From: RGIG7213 sp045545665
GTDB taxonomy: Bacteria; Bacillota; Clostridia; Oscillospirales; CAG-272
Direction of reading: 5' to 3'
Length of the DNA stretch: 60,674 nucleotides
Assembly: GCA_045545665.1 (NCBI GenBank)
Contig: JAZQBL010000033.1
Location: forward strand, 1 to 60,674
Shown here: positions 13,596 to 22,991 of the stretch, piece after piece
Layout of the letters: each line of letters begins with the position of its first letter
How positions within the stretch are numbered: the stretch's first letter is position 1
Position numbers and translations under genes: made by a program
Notes under the pieces: model-generated
Told to the model about the DNA's origin: nothing
The model's database searches: none
The model's input: the letters and a program-made list of their open reading frames with translations, nothing else

Positions 13596-14320
13596 TGAAA
13601 CAATTCCTCCTGCTTCTTACACGGTGATACCGCCATTCTGCTTAAAAACAGTTCGTCACCGAGATCGTCGGGTGTACCCGTCTTTTTTACTTTTCCGTTC
13701 GCTATAACGACGATATTATCCGCAATACGCAATATTCTTTCCTGATGAGAAATGATGACGAGTGTTCCCTTCAAGTTCGTACGAAGCTGTTCAAACGTTT
13801 TTATAAGATTCGTAAAGCTCCAAAGGTCGATTCCCGCCTCGGGTTCGTCAAACACAGAAAGCTTTGTATGGCGTGCAAGGACAGACGCTATTTCGATACG
13901 CTTTATCTCACCGCCGGAAAGAGTTGCGTTCACTTCCCTTTCGGTATATTCTCTTGCGCACAGTCCCACACGGCTCAACACGTCGCAAACCTTATCTTCT
14001 GACATTTTAGAGCCGTAGGAAAGCTCAAGAAGCTTTCTTACCGTTATTCCTTTAAATCTTACGGGATGCTGGAAAGCAAAACTTACACCGAGCTTTGCTC
14101 TTTCGGTAACGTCCATATCCGTAATATCAATATCGTTAAAGTATATTTTACCTGACTGAGGCAGCTCGATGCCCGCAATTATCTTTGCAAGCGTCGTTTT
14201 TCCTCCTCCGTTCGGACCGGTGATAACAGTAAGCTCGTTATCGCCGACCGTCAAGGAAAGATCGTTTAATATTTTCACACCGTTCGGTGTGCTCCATGAT
14301 ATATTTTCAAGCCTAAGCAT
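13592..14320 (-). CDS. sufC: SufC-type ABC ATPase
   Basis: A 242-residue soluble ABC ATPase. Walker A is GPNGGGKTT (35-43), the signature is LSGGEIKR, Walker B is LSVFDEPEAGID, and the switch His is in VIISHQ. SufC provides ATP-driven conformational change to the SufBD scaffold during Fe-S cluster assembly. It is the first gene of the minus-strand operon sufC-sufBD-dtxR and overlaps the next gene by 4 bp. No sufS, sufU or sufE lies in the window. The symbol smsC may be more exact if the minimal system reading is right. Confidence 0.88.
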   Translation of the reverse strand: MLRLENISWSTPNGVKILNDLSLTVGDNELTVITGPNGGGKTTLAKIIAGIELPQSGKIYFNDIDITDMDVTERAKLGVSFAFQHPVRFKGITVRKLLELSYGSKMSEDKVCDVLSRVGLCAREYTEREVNATLSGGEIKRIEIASVLARHTKLSVFDEPEAGIDLWSFTNLIKTFEQLRTNLKGTLVIISHQERILRIADNIVVIANGKVKKTGTPDDLGDELFLSRMAVSPCKKQEELFQ

Positions 14321-14545
14321 AATACAATTCCTTTTATTTCGATTTCTTTCCCGTTATTGTAGCATATATTTATTAACATGATGTGTACAAATAGCTTTGA
14401 TAGGGAAATTTACCTTTTTATTTTCTGTTATCCGAAAAATTGATTTCAAATTTTACATTTTATTATCTTTATTTTCAAACCGATACGTTGTTTTTTGCAG
14501 TTAATTTTGAGATAATATTTGTTTAGTACGCACTGTGAGGTAGAT

Positions 14546-15883
14546 ATGAAAAGTAATCAGATAACGGAAGGAAAGGTCTTTCCTTCGCTTATAAAATTTG
14601 CGCTTCCCGTAATGTTTGCGCTGTTTTTGCAAGCGCTATACGGCGCTGTCGACCTTTGGGTCGTCGGTCAATACGCACAGACTGCCGACGTATCGGGAGT
14701 TGCAACGGGCAGTATGCTCATACAAACGCTGACGATGGTAATAATGGGGCTTTCCATGGGAATAACCGTCGTTGTCGGTCGTAAAATAGGTGCAAATGAA
14801 ACACGTGATGCGGGAAAAGCCGTAGGCGGCGGTATTTTTATGTTTGCCGTCATCACAGTATTTTTGACTGTTTTCACCGTTTTATGCTCCGATATGCTCT
14901 CGTCGCTTATGCACGCACCGAAAGAGGCGTTTGAAGAAACGTCATCATACATAGCGGTATGCGGTGCAGGCTCCGTGTTTATAATTGCATACAACGTTCT
15001 CGGCAGTATTTTCAGAGGAATAGGCGACTCAAAAACTCCTCTTTTAGCTGTAGCTATTGCCTGTGTTTTCAACATAATCGGTGATATTATTTTCGTTAAA
15101 TATATGAATTTGGGCACCGTCGGTGCGGCGCTTGCAACAGTTGTTTCCCAAGCTTTGAGCGTTCTTATATCGCTTGTTATAATAAAGAGAAGACGGCTTC
15201 CGTTTGAATTTTCATTCAAGGATATCCGACCTCACAAGGGTATAATCAAGACAGAACTTTCTTTGGGAATACCGATAGCCTTGCAGGATCTGCTCGTAGG
15301 GATATCCTTCCTCGTTATTCAGGCAATAGTAAACTCAATAAACGTGATAGCCTCCGCAGGTGTCGGGGTGGGTGAAAAAGTATGCGCGTTCATCATGCTC
15401 GTACCGAGTGCGTTTATGCAGTCGATGGCGGCGTTCGTTGCACAAAACCTCGGAGCGGGAAAGCCCAAACGCACAAACACCGCACTTTTATGCGGAATAC
15501 TTACATCCTTTTCATTCGGTGCTGTGATGTTTTATCTTGCATTTTTCCACGGTGATATGCTATGCGGAATATTTTCATCTGAATCCGACGTCATTACATC
15601 GGGACACAGTTATCTCAAAGCTTATGCAATAGACTGTCTTCTGACACCGTTTTTATTCTGTTTTTCGGGATATTATAACGGATACGGAAAAACCGTGTTC
15701 GTTATGGCGCAGGGCATCATCGGTGCGTTCTGCGTAAGAATACCGGTGGTATATCTTATAAGCCGTATGCCCGAGGCATCGCTTTTCCATATCGGGCTCG
15801 GAACGCCTGCATCGACGGTAGTACAGATACTTTTCTGTCTGGTTATGTTTATTGTAATGCGGCGAAAAATAAAGAAGGCTTAA
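14546..15883 (+). CDS. MATE-family multidrug exporter
   Basis: From the ATG at 14546, behind GAGGTAG, the protein is 445 residues with twelve membrane helices in two six-helix halves. MATE hallmarks include the N-terminal block KFALPVMFALFLQALYGAVD, GSMLIQTLTMVIMGLSMGIT and LGIPIALQDLLVGIS. Such exporters use Na+ or H+ gradients to extrude cationic drugs or metabolites. The TTG at 14519 lacks a ribosome site and was not used. It is a single-gene unit ending at a bidirectional terminator. Confidence 0.92.
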   Translation: MKSNQITEGKVFPSLIKFALPVMFALFLQALYGAVDLWVVGQYAQTADVSGVATGSMLIQTLTMVIMGLSMGITVVVGRKIGANETRDAGKAVGGGIFMFAVITVFLTVFTVLCSDMLSSLMHAPKEAFEETSSYIAVCGAGSVFIIAYNVLGSIFRGIGDSKTPLLAVAIACVFNIIGDIIFVKYMNLGTVGAALATVVSQALSVLISLVIIKRRRLPFEFSFKDIRPHKGIIKTELSLGIPIALQDLLVGISFLVIQAIVNSINVIASAGVGVGEKVCAFIMLVPSAFMQSMAAFVAQNLGAGKPKRTNTALLCGILTSFSFGAVMFYLAFFHGDMLCGIFSSESDVITSGHSYLKAYAIDCLLTPFLFCFSGYYNGYGKTVFVMAQGIIGAFCVRIPVVYLISRMPEASLFHIGLGTPASTVVQILFCLVMFIVMRRKIKKA

Positions 15884-15887
15884 AAAA

Positions 15888-15930
15888 CAAACGGAGTCGA
15901 AACTCAAAGTTTCAACTCCGTTTTATTTTT
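15888..15930. terminator. Bidirectional terminator between MATE and SGNH genes
   Basis: ACGGAGT-GAAAC and GTTTC-ACTCCGT form a stem with one mismatch and a CAAA loop. T-runs on both strands serve the converging genes. Confidence 0.85.
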
Positions 15931-16777
15931 ACATCACAGCCGCTGTCTGCTCTATGATCCACTTTCCCCATTCTTTATAGTACTTTGCATACGGATGTGT
16001 TCCGTCGCCCGATTTATCGGCGGCAAGACCGCCGTTTTCATCATCGAATATTGCATTTACATCAATATAAAATATTTTTTCTCCGTCAGCAAAGGAAGCG
16101 AATTTTGCATTCAAAGTATCTATTGCTTTGTTGTTGACTACCTTGTCTTTATCCGAGCGTTTCTTTGAAACGTGCAGGTTTGCCTGTATGAAAACTGTTG
16201 CATCGGGCTGTTTTTCGATTATAAGATCTATCAGCTCACCGTACTTCTCTGCTGTGGTATTAAAATCATATCCCACCTCGTTTACGCCAAGCATAACGTA
16301 TATTTTGCCGTATTTCCCTTTTTCGAGCAGTTCTGTTACGGATACTTTTCCGAAGTCCGAAACGGAAATACTTTTTTTATTGATGTTATATATGCTCATT
16401 CCGACGTCGCAAAAGAAATCGGCATCGCTTATACCTGCATACTCCATAATACCGACGGTTCGTGAGTCGCCTATAAACAGCGCATCGTCCATAGAAACGT
16501 CTTCGGGTCTCACCGGCGGCTTTTCTGTTTCGGGGGCTTTTGTCACTTCATCAGTCTGTTGTGTTATATTATCCGTTTCGTTTGATGACGAATCAAACGG
16601 TTCCGTATCATTTGATGGTTTTTGTGTTTCATCATAATCTTTCTGCGTTTGCTGAATGCCGTTATCGTTGTCCGGATCCGGAGTTTCCGCAGGATCTTTC
16701 TTCAGAACACTCACCACCGCAACGACGATCATCAAAACACAGAGAAACGCCAGTGTTATAAAATTTGCTTTTTTCAT
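15929..16777 (-). CDS. Membrane-anchored SGNH hydrolase
   Basis: A 282-residue protein with an N-terminal membrane anchor (about 5-24), a Thr/Asp/Glu-rich linker (about 30-95) and an SGNH/GDSL domain (about 98-280). The nucleophile block is FIGDSRTVG, block III is LGVNEVGYD, and the catalytic Asp-x-x-His is in GDGTHPYAKYY. Its gene follows an MBOAT O-acyltransferase gene by 9 bp. In alginate, cellulose or peptidoglycan O-acetylation systems, an MBOAT protein passes the acyl group across the membrane and an SGNH protein transfers it outside. The same division of labour is inferred here, with the acceptor unknown. Confidence 0.88.
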   Translation of the reverse strand: MKKANFITLAFLCVLMIVVAVVSVLKKDPAETPDPDNDNGIQQTQKDYDETQKPSNDTEPFDSSSNETDNITQQTDEVTKAPETEKPPVRPEDVSMDDALFIGDSRTVGIMEYAGISDADFFCDVGMSIYNINKKSISVSDFGKVSVTELLEKGKYGKIYVMLGVNEVGYDFNTTAEKYGELIDLIIEKQPDATVFIQANLHVSKKRSDKDKVVNNKAIDTLNAKFASFADGEKIFYIDVNAIFDDENGGLAADKSGDGTHPYAKYYKEWGKWIIEQTAAVM

Positions 16778-16786
16778 TTTTACCTC

Positions 16787-18181
16787 TTAAAATCTAAAGT
16801 ATAAAAACGGATCGTCGAAGCCTTGATACATACAGTATACGCTTGCTGCAAAAATTATTACGATAAACATAAATATCACGACTCCGCTTTTAACTTTCTT
16901 AAGTAAATTGTACGGCAGTTTCGTTGAAAACAGAATACCCACGATGAAAAACGGCCAATACATACCGAAATATTTTATGTAATCCCCTGCGAAGGGCGAG
17001 CCTGCTCCTTGTCCGAAGATCGGAAACAATCTTGTAAAAAACACACCGAGCTGTCCGAAATCTTCAATGGCAAATATCGCCCACGATATCGGGATGAGCA
17101 ATATCATATATGTATGTGCAATAACGGGATGTCTGTTAAGGAGATCACCTATCAAGAATTTTTCTATCATAATGACAGTAAAGAGAAATGCGCCCCACAA
17201 AATAAAGTTATATCCCGCACCGTGCCAGATGCCCGTAAGCATCCATACGATAAACAAATTTCTGATCGTGGCTGCTTTTCCTTTTCTGTTGCCGCCGAGC
17301 GGAATGTAAACGTACTCACGGAACCAACTTCCGAGCGTTATGTGCCAACGGCGCCAAAACTCCGTCATAGTAAGGCTTGTGTACGGATGATCGAAGTTTT
17401 TTGGGAGCCTGAATCCGAGCATTTTGCCAAGTCCGATAGCCATAAGCGAGTAACCGAAAAAGTCAAAGTAGATCTGAAACGAAAAGGCAACTATCGCAAG
17501 CCACGCAAGAGGCGTCGATATACTCTCGTAACCGATGTTCGCCGTTTGCGTCCAAAGCTTGCCCAACGGGTTTGCAAGCAAGACCTTCATTCCGAGACCG
17601 AAAATAAAGATTCCGACACCTTGTATAACAGCCTCAAGCTTTATATGTCTTTTATGCAGATCTTTTTTTATCTGTCCGTATATTACGATAGGTCCTGCAA
17701 TCAGCTGTTCAAACATTGAAATATACACAGTATATTCCAAAAGTCCTTTTTCCGCAGATATTTTTCCTTTGTACACGTCGAGGATATAGGACAGCCCCTG
17801 AAACGTGTAAAATGAAATTCCAATAGGCAAAACGATATTAAAGGCAAGCTCAGCCCCGGGAAAAATTTTATTTATTTCACCGAATAAGAACGTTGAATAT
17901 TTAAACGTAATAAGGCTCAGCAAATGAAAAACTACGCCCAAAGACAGAAATATTTTTTTATACTTTTCGTATTTTTCCATCCAGATAGCGACGAAAAAAT
18001 CCAAAATTATGCTGAGGATAAATACTATAAAATGTTCGGGATTATTTATCGTTCCGACGAAATAGAAGCTTAGGCTTCCCAAAAACAGTATAATATTTTT
18101 GGTTTTATCGGGAACGAAGTAATAACACCCAAAAAATATGGGCATAAAGATAAAGATGAACTGTAAACTACTGAATACCAC
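16787..18181 (-). CDS. MBOAT-family O-acyltransferase (AlgI/DltB/PatA-like)
   Basis: A 464-residue polytopic membrane protein with around eleven helices. Family motifs: SYILDVYKG, the stretch SLTMTEFWRRWHITLGSWFR with YVYIPLGGNRKG after it, and the catalytic histidine in TGIWHGAGYNFILWG. MBOAT proteins move acyl groups, usually acetyl, to envelope polymers. It is co-transcribed with the SGNH hydrolase downstream (9-bp gap). Size and motifs fit AlgI/PatA better than DltB, and no dlt genes are present. Confidence 0.92.
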   Translation of the reverse strand: MVFSSLQFIFIFMPIFFGCYYFVPDKTKNIILFLGSLSFYFVGTINNPEHFIVFILSIILDFFVAIWMEKYEKYKKIFLSLGVVFHLLSLITFKYSTFLFGEINKIFPGAELAFNIVLPIGISFYTFQGLSYILDVYKGKISAEKGLLEYTVYISMFEQLIAGPIVIYGQIKKDLHKRHIKLEAVIQGVGIFIFGLGMKVLLANPLGKLWTQTANIGYESISTPLAWLAIVAFSFQIYFDFFGYSLMAIGLGKMLGFRLPKNFDHPYTSLTMTEFWRRWHITLGSWFREYVYIPLGGNRKGKAATIRNLFIVWMLTGIWHGAGYNFILWGAFLFTVIMIEKFLIGDLLNRHPVIAHTYMILLIPISWAIFAIEDFGQLGVFFTRLFPIFGQGAGSPFAGDYIKYFGMYWPFFIVGILFSTKLPYNLLKKVKSGVVIFMFIVIIFAASVYCMYQGFDDPFLYFRF

Positions 18182-18247
18182 AACCGCACCAACCGTTTTA
18201 TTACTTGAAAAAGACCGCCATTTTCACATTCCAAATGTGCACAACTG

Positions 18248-18280
18248 AAACCGGCGGTACTTACGCACTGCCGGTTTTGT
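18248..18280. terminator. Hairpin downstream of prfB
   Basis: AAACCGGC and GCCGGTTT pair around about 15 bases. The T-run is short on both strands, so a role as prfB terminator or as a leader hairpin of the MBOAT gene is uncertain. Confidence 0.4.
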
Positions 18281-18325
18281 ATTTGTCAGCCTTAAAATCA
18301 ACGGATATCGGCATTTGACCGACCG

Positions 18326-19432
18326 TTATTTTACATTTGCTCTGAGATAGCTGTTTATAAAATCGTCAAGATCGCCGTCCATTACCGCCTGGATATTTCC
18401 GTTTTCGCATCCCGTACGGGCATCCTTGACAAGCGTATACGGCATAAAGACGTACGAACGTATCTGGCTTCCCCATTCTATGTTTGTTTTTTCGCCCTTG
18501 ATATCTTCTATCTTTTCGAGATTTTCTCTTATTTTTATCTCAACGAGCTTACTTTTAAGCATTTTCAAAGCCGTTTCCTTGTTTTGGAGCTGGCTTCTTT
18601 CCGTCTGACAACCGACGACGATACCCGTGGGTTTATGAACTATTCTTATTGCGGAATCCGTTTTATTGATATGCTGACCGCCGGCACCGCTCGAACGGTG
18701 TGCCGTTATTTCTATATCCTCGTCGCGTATCTCAACGTCGTTCGTGTCATCAAGCTCGGGGGTTACCTCGACCGATGCAAAGGAGGTATGGCGTCTTCCC
18801 GAGGAGTCAAACGGCGATACTCTTACAAGTCTGTGTACTCCCGACTCGCCCTTCATATAACCGTACGCATTGATACCCTCGATAAGTATAGTAGCGCTTT
18901 TTATACCTGCTTCTTCGCCGTCAAGCCAGTCTACAAGCTTGACCTTAAAGCCGTTCTTTTCACCCCATCTTGTATACATTCTGTAAAGCATAAGCGCCCA
19001 GTCCTGTGCTTCTGTACCGCCTGCGCCGGGATGGAATGACAAAATAGCGTTGTTTTTGTCGTATTCGCCCGAAAGAAGGATCTCGATGTTCATTTTTTCG
19101 ATTTCCTTTTCTATTCTTTCGACCTCGGCCAAAATATCTTCAAGGGAGCTTTCGTCGTTTTCTTCAAGTGAAAGCTCACAAAGAGTATACGTATCCTCTA
19201 TTGCTTCGACGAGCTTTTCGTGCTGTTCGATCTTATATTTTTTCTGTTTGATCTCCTGCAGTATCTTACCCGAATTTACCTGATCTGCCCAGAAATTCTG
19301 ATCGTGCGTTTTTTCTTCAAGCTCATCGACCGATTCTTTGAGCAGGTCTATACGCATTGAAATACCAAGCTCTTTGGCATCCGTCCTGAGGGAGGCAAGC
19401 TTAAGTCTTGCTTCATCAAGTTGAATTATCAT
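18326..19432 (-). CDS. prfB: Peptide chain release factor 2
   Basis: A 368-residue class-I release factor. The stop-recognition tripeptide SPF is at 206-208 (UGA/UAA specificity, so RF2) and the catalytic GGQ at 251-253. The N-terminal helical domain (1-110) is complete. It frees finished proteins at UGA and UAA stops. Many prfB genes need a +1 frameshift at an in-frame UGA near codon 25. Here the frame is continuous through that region (GISMRIDLLKES), so no autoregulatory frameshift exists. Confidence 0.95.
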   Translation of the reverse strand: MIIQLDEARLKLASLRTDAKELGISMRIDLLKESVDELEEKTHDQNFWADQVNSGKILQEIKQKKYKIEQHEKLVEAIEDTYTLCELSLEENDESSLEDILAEVERIEKEIEKMNIEILLSGEYDKNNAILSFHPGAGGTEAQDWALMLYRMYTRWGEKNGFKVKLVDWLDGEEAGIKSATILIEGINAYGYMKGESGVHRLVRVSPFDSSGRRHTSFASVEVTPELDDTNDVEIRDEDIEITAHRSSGAGGQHINKTDSAIRIVHKPTGIVVGCQTERSQLQNKETALKMLKSKLVEIKIRENLEKIEDIKGEKTNIEWGSQIRSYVFMPYTLVKDARTGCENGNIQAVMDGDLDDFINSYLRANVK

Positions 19433-19601
19433 ATCTTTACAAAGTCCTTTCCGGATCTGGATTATTGAAATAAATAAATTATACAGTTAATTAAAGCACA
19501 TCTGATTCGAAATGTCAATATATATTCTAAAATTTTACAAAATCCTCCCTTATTTGCATACAAACTTAACAAAGCACCTGAAACAATTTTTTTCTTACGT
19601 A

Positions 19602-19630
19602 TTGACTTTTTGCCCTGTGAATGGTATAAT
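19602..19630 (+). promoter_or_regulatory. Sigma-A promoter of the solute-binding protein gene
   Basis: -35 TTGACT (19602-19607), 17-bp spacer, -10 TATAAT (19625-19630), about 64 bp before the ATG. Confidence 0.8.
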
Positions 19631-19693
19631 ACGCTCGAAGAGTATTATTTATTCAACAGAAATGCTCAAAAATGAATGAAAAGGAGTGCTTGA

Positions 19694-21208
19694 ATGAAAG
19701 CGACAAAATTACTTGCCCTTACTCTCGCCGCTATCATGTCCGCTATGTGCTTTACTGCCTGCGGCGGTGATTCGGAAGAAACTAAGGCACCCGCTGTAAC
19801 TCAGGGACCTGCGGATCAGAACACTGATACGTATTTTGTTCCCGACACAAAGTACAACGATGAAGAATTCACGATTCTTACAAACACAGATGACGCTGAA
19901 TGGTCAAATACCGACTTCTTCCAGGAAGAAGACAGTGACGATCCCGTTAAATCTGCGGCTTACCACCGTCAGCAGTTGATTGAGGATACGTTCGGTGTAA
20001 AGATCAAAGTTATCGAAGGTCAGTCAAGAGGAAGTATAAACGACCTCGTTACAACGGCTGTTAAGTCCAACACAAAGGACTACGACCTCGTTGTAAACTC
20101 CATTGACAAAATGTACACTTTGGCTCAGAGTGACGATCTGACAAACCTCAACGATATCACACACCTCGATCTCACAAGCGATTCATGGGATCAGGCGATG
20201 CTCTCGCAGACGTCTATCGGCGGTAACAACTATTTTGCTACAGGCGATATCACGGTCATCGACAACGATGCTACGTGGGTAATGATGTTCAACAAGAAGC
20301 TCGCAAAGAACCTCGGTATCGGTGAAGAAGAAGGCCCCAAGAGCATTTACGACCTCGTTCGCGACGGCGAATGGACACTCGACAAGCTTCTTGAATACAG
20401 CAACCTCTTTACATATCAGGATCTTGATACTTCCGGTACTATAACGCATCTCGACCAGTTCCCCATTGCTACAACTGTCGACTTTATCACAGGTCTTTAC
20501 TACGGTACGAACAGCCGTATAATTGCGAAGGATGCAGACGACCTTCCTTATTTGCAGAAGCTCAGCGACGCTTCCATCAAGCTTATTGATAAGATCGCTG
20601 AAATATACACAGCTTCCAACCAGATCACGTTTGACTGTCACGACTACGCTTCCGTAGAGCCTCAGGTTCACCTTCTTGCTCAGCAGATGTTCGAAGAAGA
20701 CAGAGCTTTGTTCTACTCCGAAGTTATGCAGTGCGTAACACGTCTTCGTGAAATGAACACCGACTTCGGTATCATCCCCGTTCCTAAGGCTGATACAAAG
20801 CAGGCTAATTACACAACACACTCTGTTGCCATAGTTACACTCGTTGCAGGTGTTTCCAAAGATATTTCCTATGACGCAGATAGACTTGCACGTTCGGGTA
20901 TGATAATGCAGGCTTTGGCTGTCGAAGGTAAGAACATTCTTACACCTGCTTACTACGAATCATCCCTTATCGGTAAGGGTACACGTGATGAAGAATCCGC
21001 AGATATGCTTCCTATCATATTTGCAAACCGTGTTGTTGACCTTGGTTACGTTATTGGCGATGACAAGGTAACAACTATCAAAGATTCACTCATAACAGCT
21101 GTTAAGAATAACTCTACAGGTCAGCTTTCTTCACTCTTCAAGAGAAACGAAACGAAAGTTAACGCAGCTCTTCAGGATATAATCGAAAAGTTCAACAGCG
21201 TTGAATAA
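19694..21208 (+). CDS. Extracellular solute-binding lipoprotein (ABC importer type)
   Basis: A 504-residue lipoprotein with signal peptide and lipobox FTAC (Cys23), then a two-lobe family-1 solute-binding fold: FTILTNTDDAEW near the start, KIKVIEGQSRGSINDLVT, and a C-terminal helix. Such proteins deliver sugars or oligosaccharides to an ABC permease. No permease or ATPase gene lies beside it, so it is an orphan that must share a distant transporter. The gene has a good promoter, AAGGAG before the ATG, a strong terminator and strongly preferred codons (AAC, GAC, CTC, GTT), which suggests high expression. The substrate cannot be read from sequence. Confidence 0.85.
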   Translation: MKATKLLALTLAAIMSAMCFTACGGDSEETKAPAVTQGPADQNTDTYFVPDTKYNDEEFTILTNTDDAEWSNTDFFQEEDSDDPVKSAAYHRQQLIEDTFGVKIKVIEGQSRGSINDLVTTAVKSNTKDYDLVVNSIDKMYTLAQSDDLTNLNDITHLDLTSDSWDQAMLSQTSIGGNNYFATGDITVIDNDATWVMMFNKKLAKNLGIGEEEGPKSIYDLVRDGEWTLDKLLEYSNLFTYQDLDTSGTITHLDQFPIATTVDFITGLYYGTNSRIIAKDADDLPYLQKLSDASIKLIDKIAEIYTASNQITFDCHDYASVEPQVHLLAQQMFEEDRALFYSEVMQCVTRLREMNTDFGIIPVPKADTKQANYTTHSVAIVTLVAGVSKDISYDADRLARSGMIMQALAVEGKNILTPAYYESSLIGKGTRDEESADMLPIIFANRVVDLGYVIGDDKVTTIKDSLITAVKNNSTGQLSSLFKRNETKVNAALQDIIEKFNSVE

Positions 21209-21229
21209 TTCGTAAAACGGTTAAACAAA

Positions 21230-21268
21230 ACTGCCTTGAATGCTTAATTGCACTCAAGGCAGTTTTTA
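21230..21268 (+). terminator. Terminator of the solute-binding protein gene
   Basis: ACTGCCTTGA and TCAAGGCAGT form a 10-bp stem followed by TTTTATT. Confidence 0.85.
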
Positions 21269-21344
21269 TTAAACTCGTCTCAGGTATAACAGATCTTTTC
21301 TCAGCATAAAATAATCAAAAACGAAATGAGGTATCAAGATATCC

Positions 21345-21872
21345 ATGAAAAGATCTGTTTTATCTTCCCAGTTTTTGGGATTTATTTTTGTTTCGGTTTT
21401 CGGAACGCTTTTGCATTTTGTTTACGAGTGGAGCGGTGAAAATATAATCGCCGCTTTGTTTTCTGCGGTAAACGAATCAACGTGGGAGCATATGAAATTA
21501 TTGTTTGTTTCCGCTTTCGCATACTCTTTGATACAGTATAAAAGCATCGGAAAAGAATACGGTAATTACTGGTGTATAAAATTAAAGGGTATTTCTTTGG
21601 GGCTGATACTTATCCCCGTGCTTTTTTACACCTGCAACGGTGCTTTCGGAAAATCACCGGACTGGGTGAACATCTCCATTTTCTTTATTTCGGCAGCTAT
21701 CGCCTGTATTTTTGAAACAAAGCTTTTTATAAGATCAAATTTCGATGCACCAAAACGCAAAGGCTGTCTTGCTGTGCTTTGTCTTATAGGCGTACTGTTT
21801 TTACTGTTTACTTTTATTCAGCCGCATATTCCGCTTTTTATGGATCCGTCAACGCTCCTTTACGGAAGATGA
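21345..21872 (+). CDS. Small polytopic membrane protein (DUF6512-like)
   Basis: A 175-residue protein with five hydrophobic helices (about 8-28, 38-60, 79-98, 107-127, 143-163). The motif AVNESTWEHMKLLF between helices 1 and 2 is the most conserved-looking part and is what I recall of DUF6512 members. GAGGT lies upstream of the ATG. The function is unknown. It converges with the DUF89 gene on the other strand, only 7 bp apart. Confidence 0.7.
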   Translation: MKRSVLSSQFLGFIFVSVFGTLLHFVYEWSGENIIAALFSAVNESTWEHMKLLFVSAFAYSLIQYKSIGKEYGNYWCIKLKGISLGLILIPVLFYTCNGAFGKSPDWVNISIFFISAAIACIFETKLFIRSNFDAPKRKGCLAVLCLIGVLFLLFTFIQPHIPLFMDPSTLLYGR

Positions 21873-21879
21873 TACCGAA

Positions 21880-22773
21880 TTAAATAAAATTACCGATATA
21901 TTTTTCAAGATCTTTCTCTCTTACAAGCATACCGCTGTATAGAGGAACGTTAAATCTTTTTGTGAAAAGCTCGCATTTACACATAAAAATGTAGTATATA
22001 TTGAGCTTACATCCACCGAGCGACTCAAAGTTGCCCTGTCCTTTTGATATAAGCACGTCTGCATTTTCTACCTCTTCAAGCGCTTCGGGCTTAAGACGTT
22101 GTACGACGTTCCCTGCAATTCCGCAGCCGTTGTCAATAAGTTTTGATACCGCTTTATCAAGTCCTACGTCTTTTGCATCGTCAAGCGTTGCGTCGTTAAG
22201 CACAGGTTCTCCTCTTACTATTGCGGTCGTGTGTATATGCGGATAAATACTCTTTATAACCTCAAGGAATATTTTATCTGCAACTATCTCACCGCAGTTA
22301 TCGGTAAAGTAGACGAGTCTTTTTGCTTTGCAAAGCTCCTCTTTAAGTTTGCAAAGCACCTTGCCGTCAACACTTGCTTTGTCAGCGGCTTCAAGAAACT
22401 CCTTCAGCTTATCATCCTGAACGTTGGGAAAAGCTCCAAAATCGATAAAATTCCCTGCCATGGCGTATTGGACGGCACATTTCACAGGATCGGCTGATGC
22501 AAATACTCTCTTTTTAAGTTCATCTTCATACGACAGCATCAACGAGTTAAAATGACGTTTTACATCCGAAAATTCCTCCTTGATGCCAAAATATTCATAC
22601 CTTGCCCTTTTTATGTGCTCCACGACCTCGGGAGCACTTTTCATTTTGTTTTCATCAATGATACGCTCAAGGGCATTTTGATATTCTTTGATACTTTCTT
22701 TCGTTGCTCCGCTCGGGTATTTACTGAAATTTCTGCCAAGCAAACAGGATTTGCAATTTTCATTCATTCGCAT
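21880..22773 (-). CDS. DUF89/ARMT1-like protein (damage-control phosphatase fold)
   Basis: About 297 residues from the ATG at 22773. The N-terminus carries CKSCLLGRN, the CxxC found in the prokaryotic DUF89 subgroup, then a helical region (about 20-110). The catalytic Asp/Asn cluster sits in YFTDNCGEIVADKIFLE and DVLISKGQGNFESLGG. DUF89 enzymes are metal-dependent phosphatases thought to remove damaged sugar-phosphate metabolites. Starts at 22827 (GTG) or 22767 are also possible; none has a clear ribosome site, and the family's Cys motif normally lies near the N-terminus, so a short version is preferred. Confidence 0.82.
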   Translation of the reverse strand: MRMNENCKSCLLGRNFSKYPSGATKESIKEYQNALERIIDENKMKSAPEVVEHIKRARYEYFGIKEEFSDVKRHFNSLMLSYEDELKKRVFASADPVKCAVQYAMAGNFIDFGAFPNVQDDKLKEFLEAADKASVDGKVLCKLKEELCKAKRLVYFTDNCGEIVADKIFLEVIKSIYPHIHTTAIVRGEPVLNDATLDDAKDVGLDKAVSKLIDNGCGIAGNVVQRLKPEALEEVENADVLISKGQGNFESLGGCKLNIYYIFMCKCELFTKRFNVPLYSGMLVREKDLEKYIGNFI

Positions 22774-22931
22774 AACAATTACCGTTTCCGTTGTAAATTT
22801 TAATTCGGGTGAGTGAAGTGTTATCACGCATTTACGTTAAATAAGCTTCACACATACCTCTTTTCGAATCGTTATTATACCACCGGCAAGCAAGTAATTC
22901 AAGTATAAAATTTAATTTTACTCTATCCGTC

Positions 22932-22960
22932 TTGACACGTCCGAAGAAATATGATAAAAT
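22932..22960 (+). promoter_or_regulatory. Sigma-A promoter of the phosphodiester glycosidase gene
   Basis: -35 TTGACA (22932-22937), 17-bp spacer, -10 TAAAAT (22955-22960). It lies inside the longer possible reading frame and so supports the later ATG at 22992. Confidence 0.75.
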
Positions 22961-22991
22961 CTATTTCAAAGACAAAGAAAGGTTTATTGTT

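Noticed and set aside
17009..17719. 236-codon plus-strand ORF opposite the MBOAT gene
   Set aside because: It is the antisense shadow of a clear membrane acyltransferase; its product is Lys/Arg/Cys-rich with no domain and no ribosome site.
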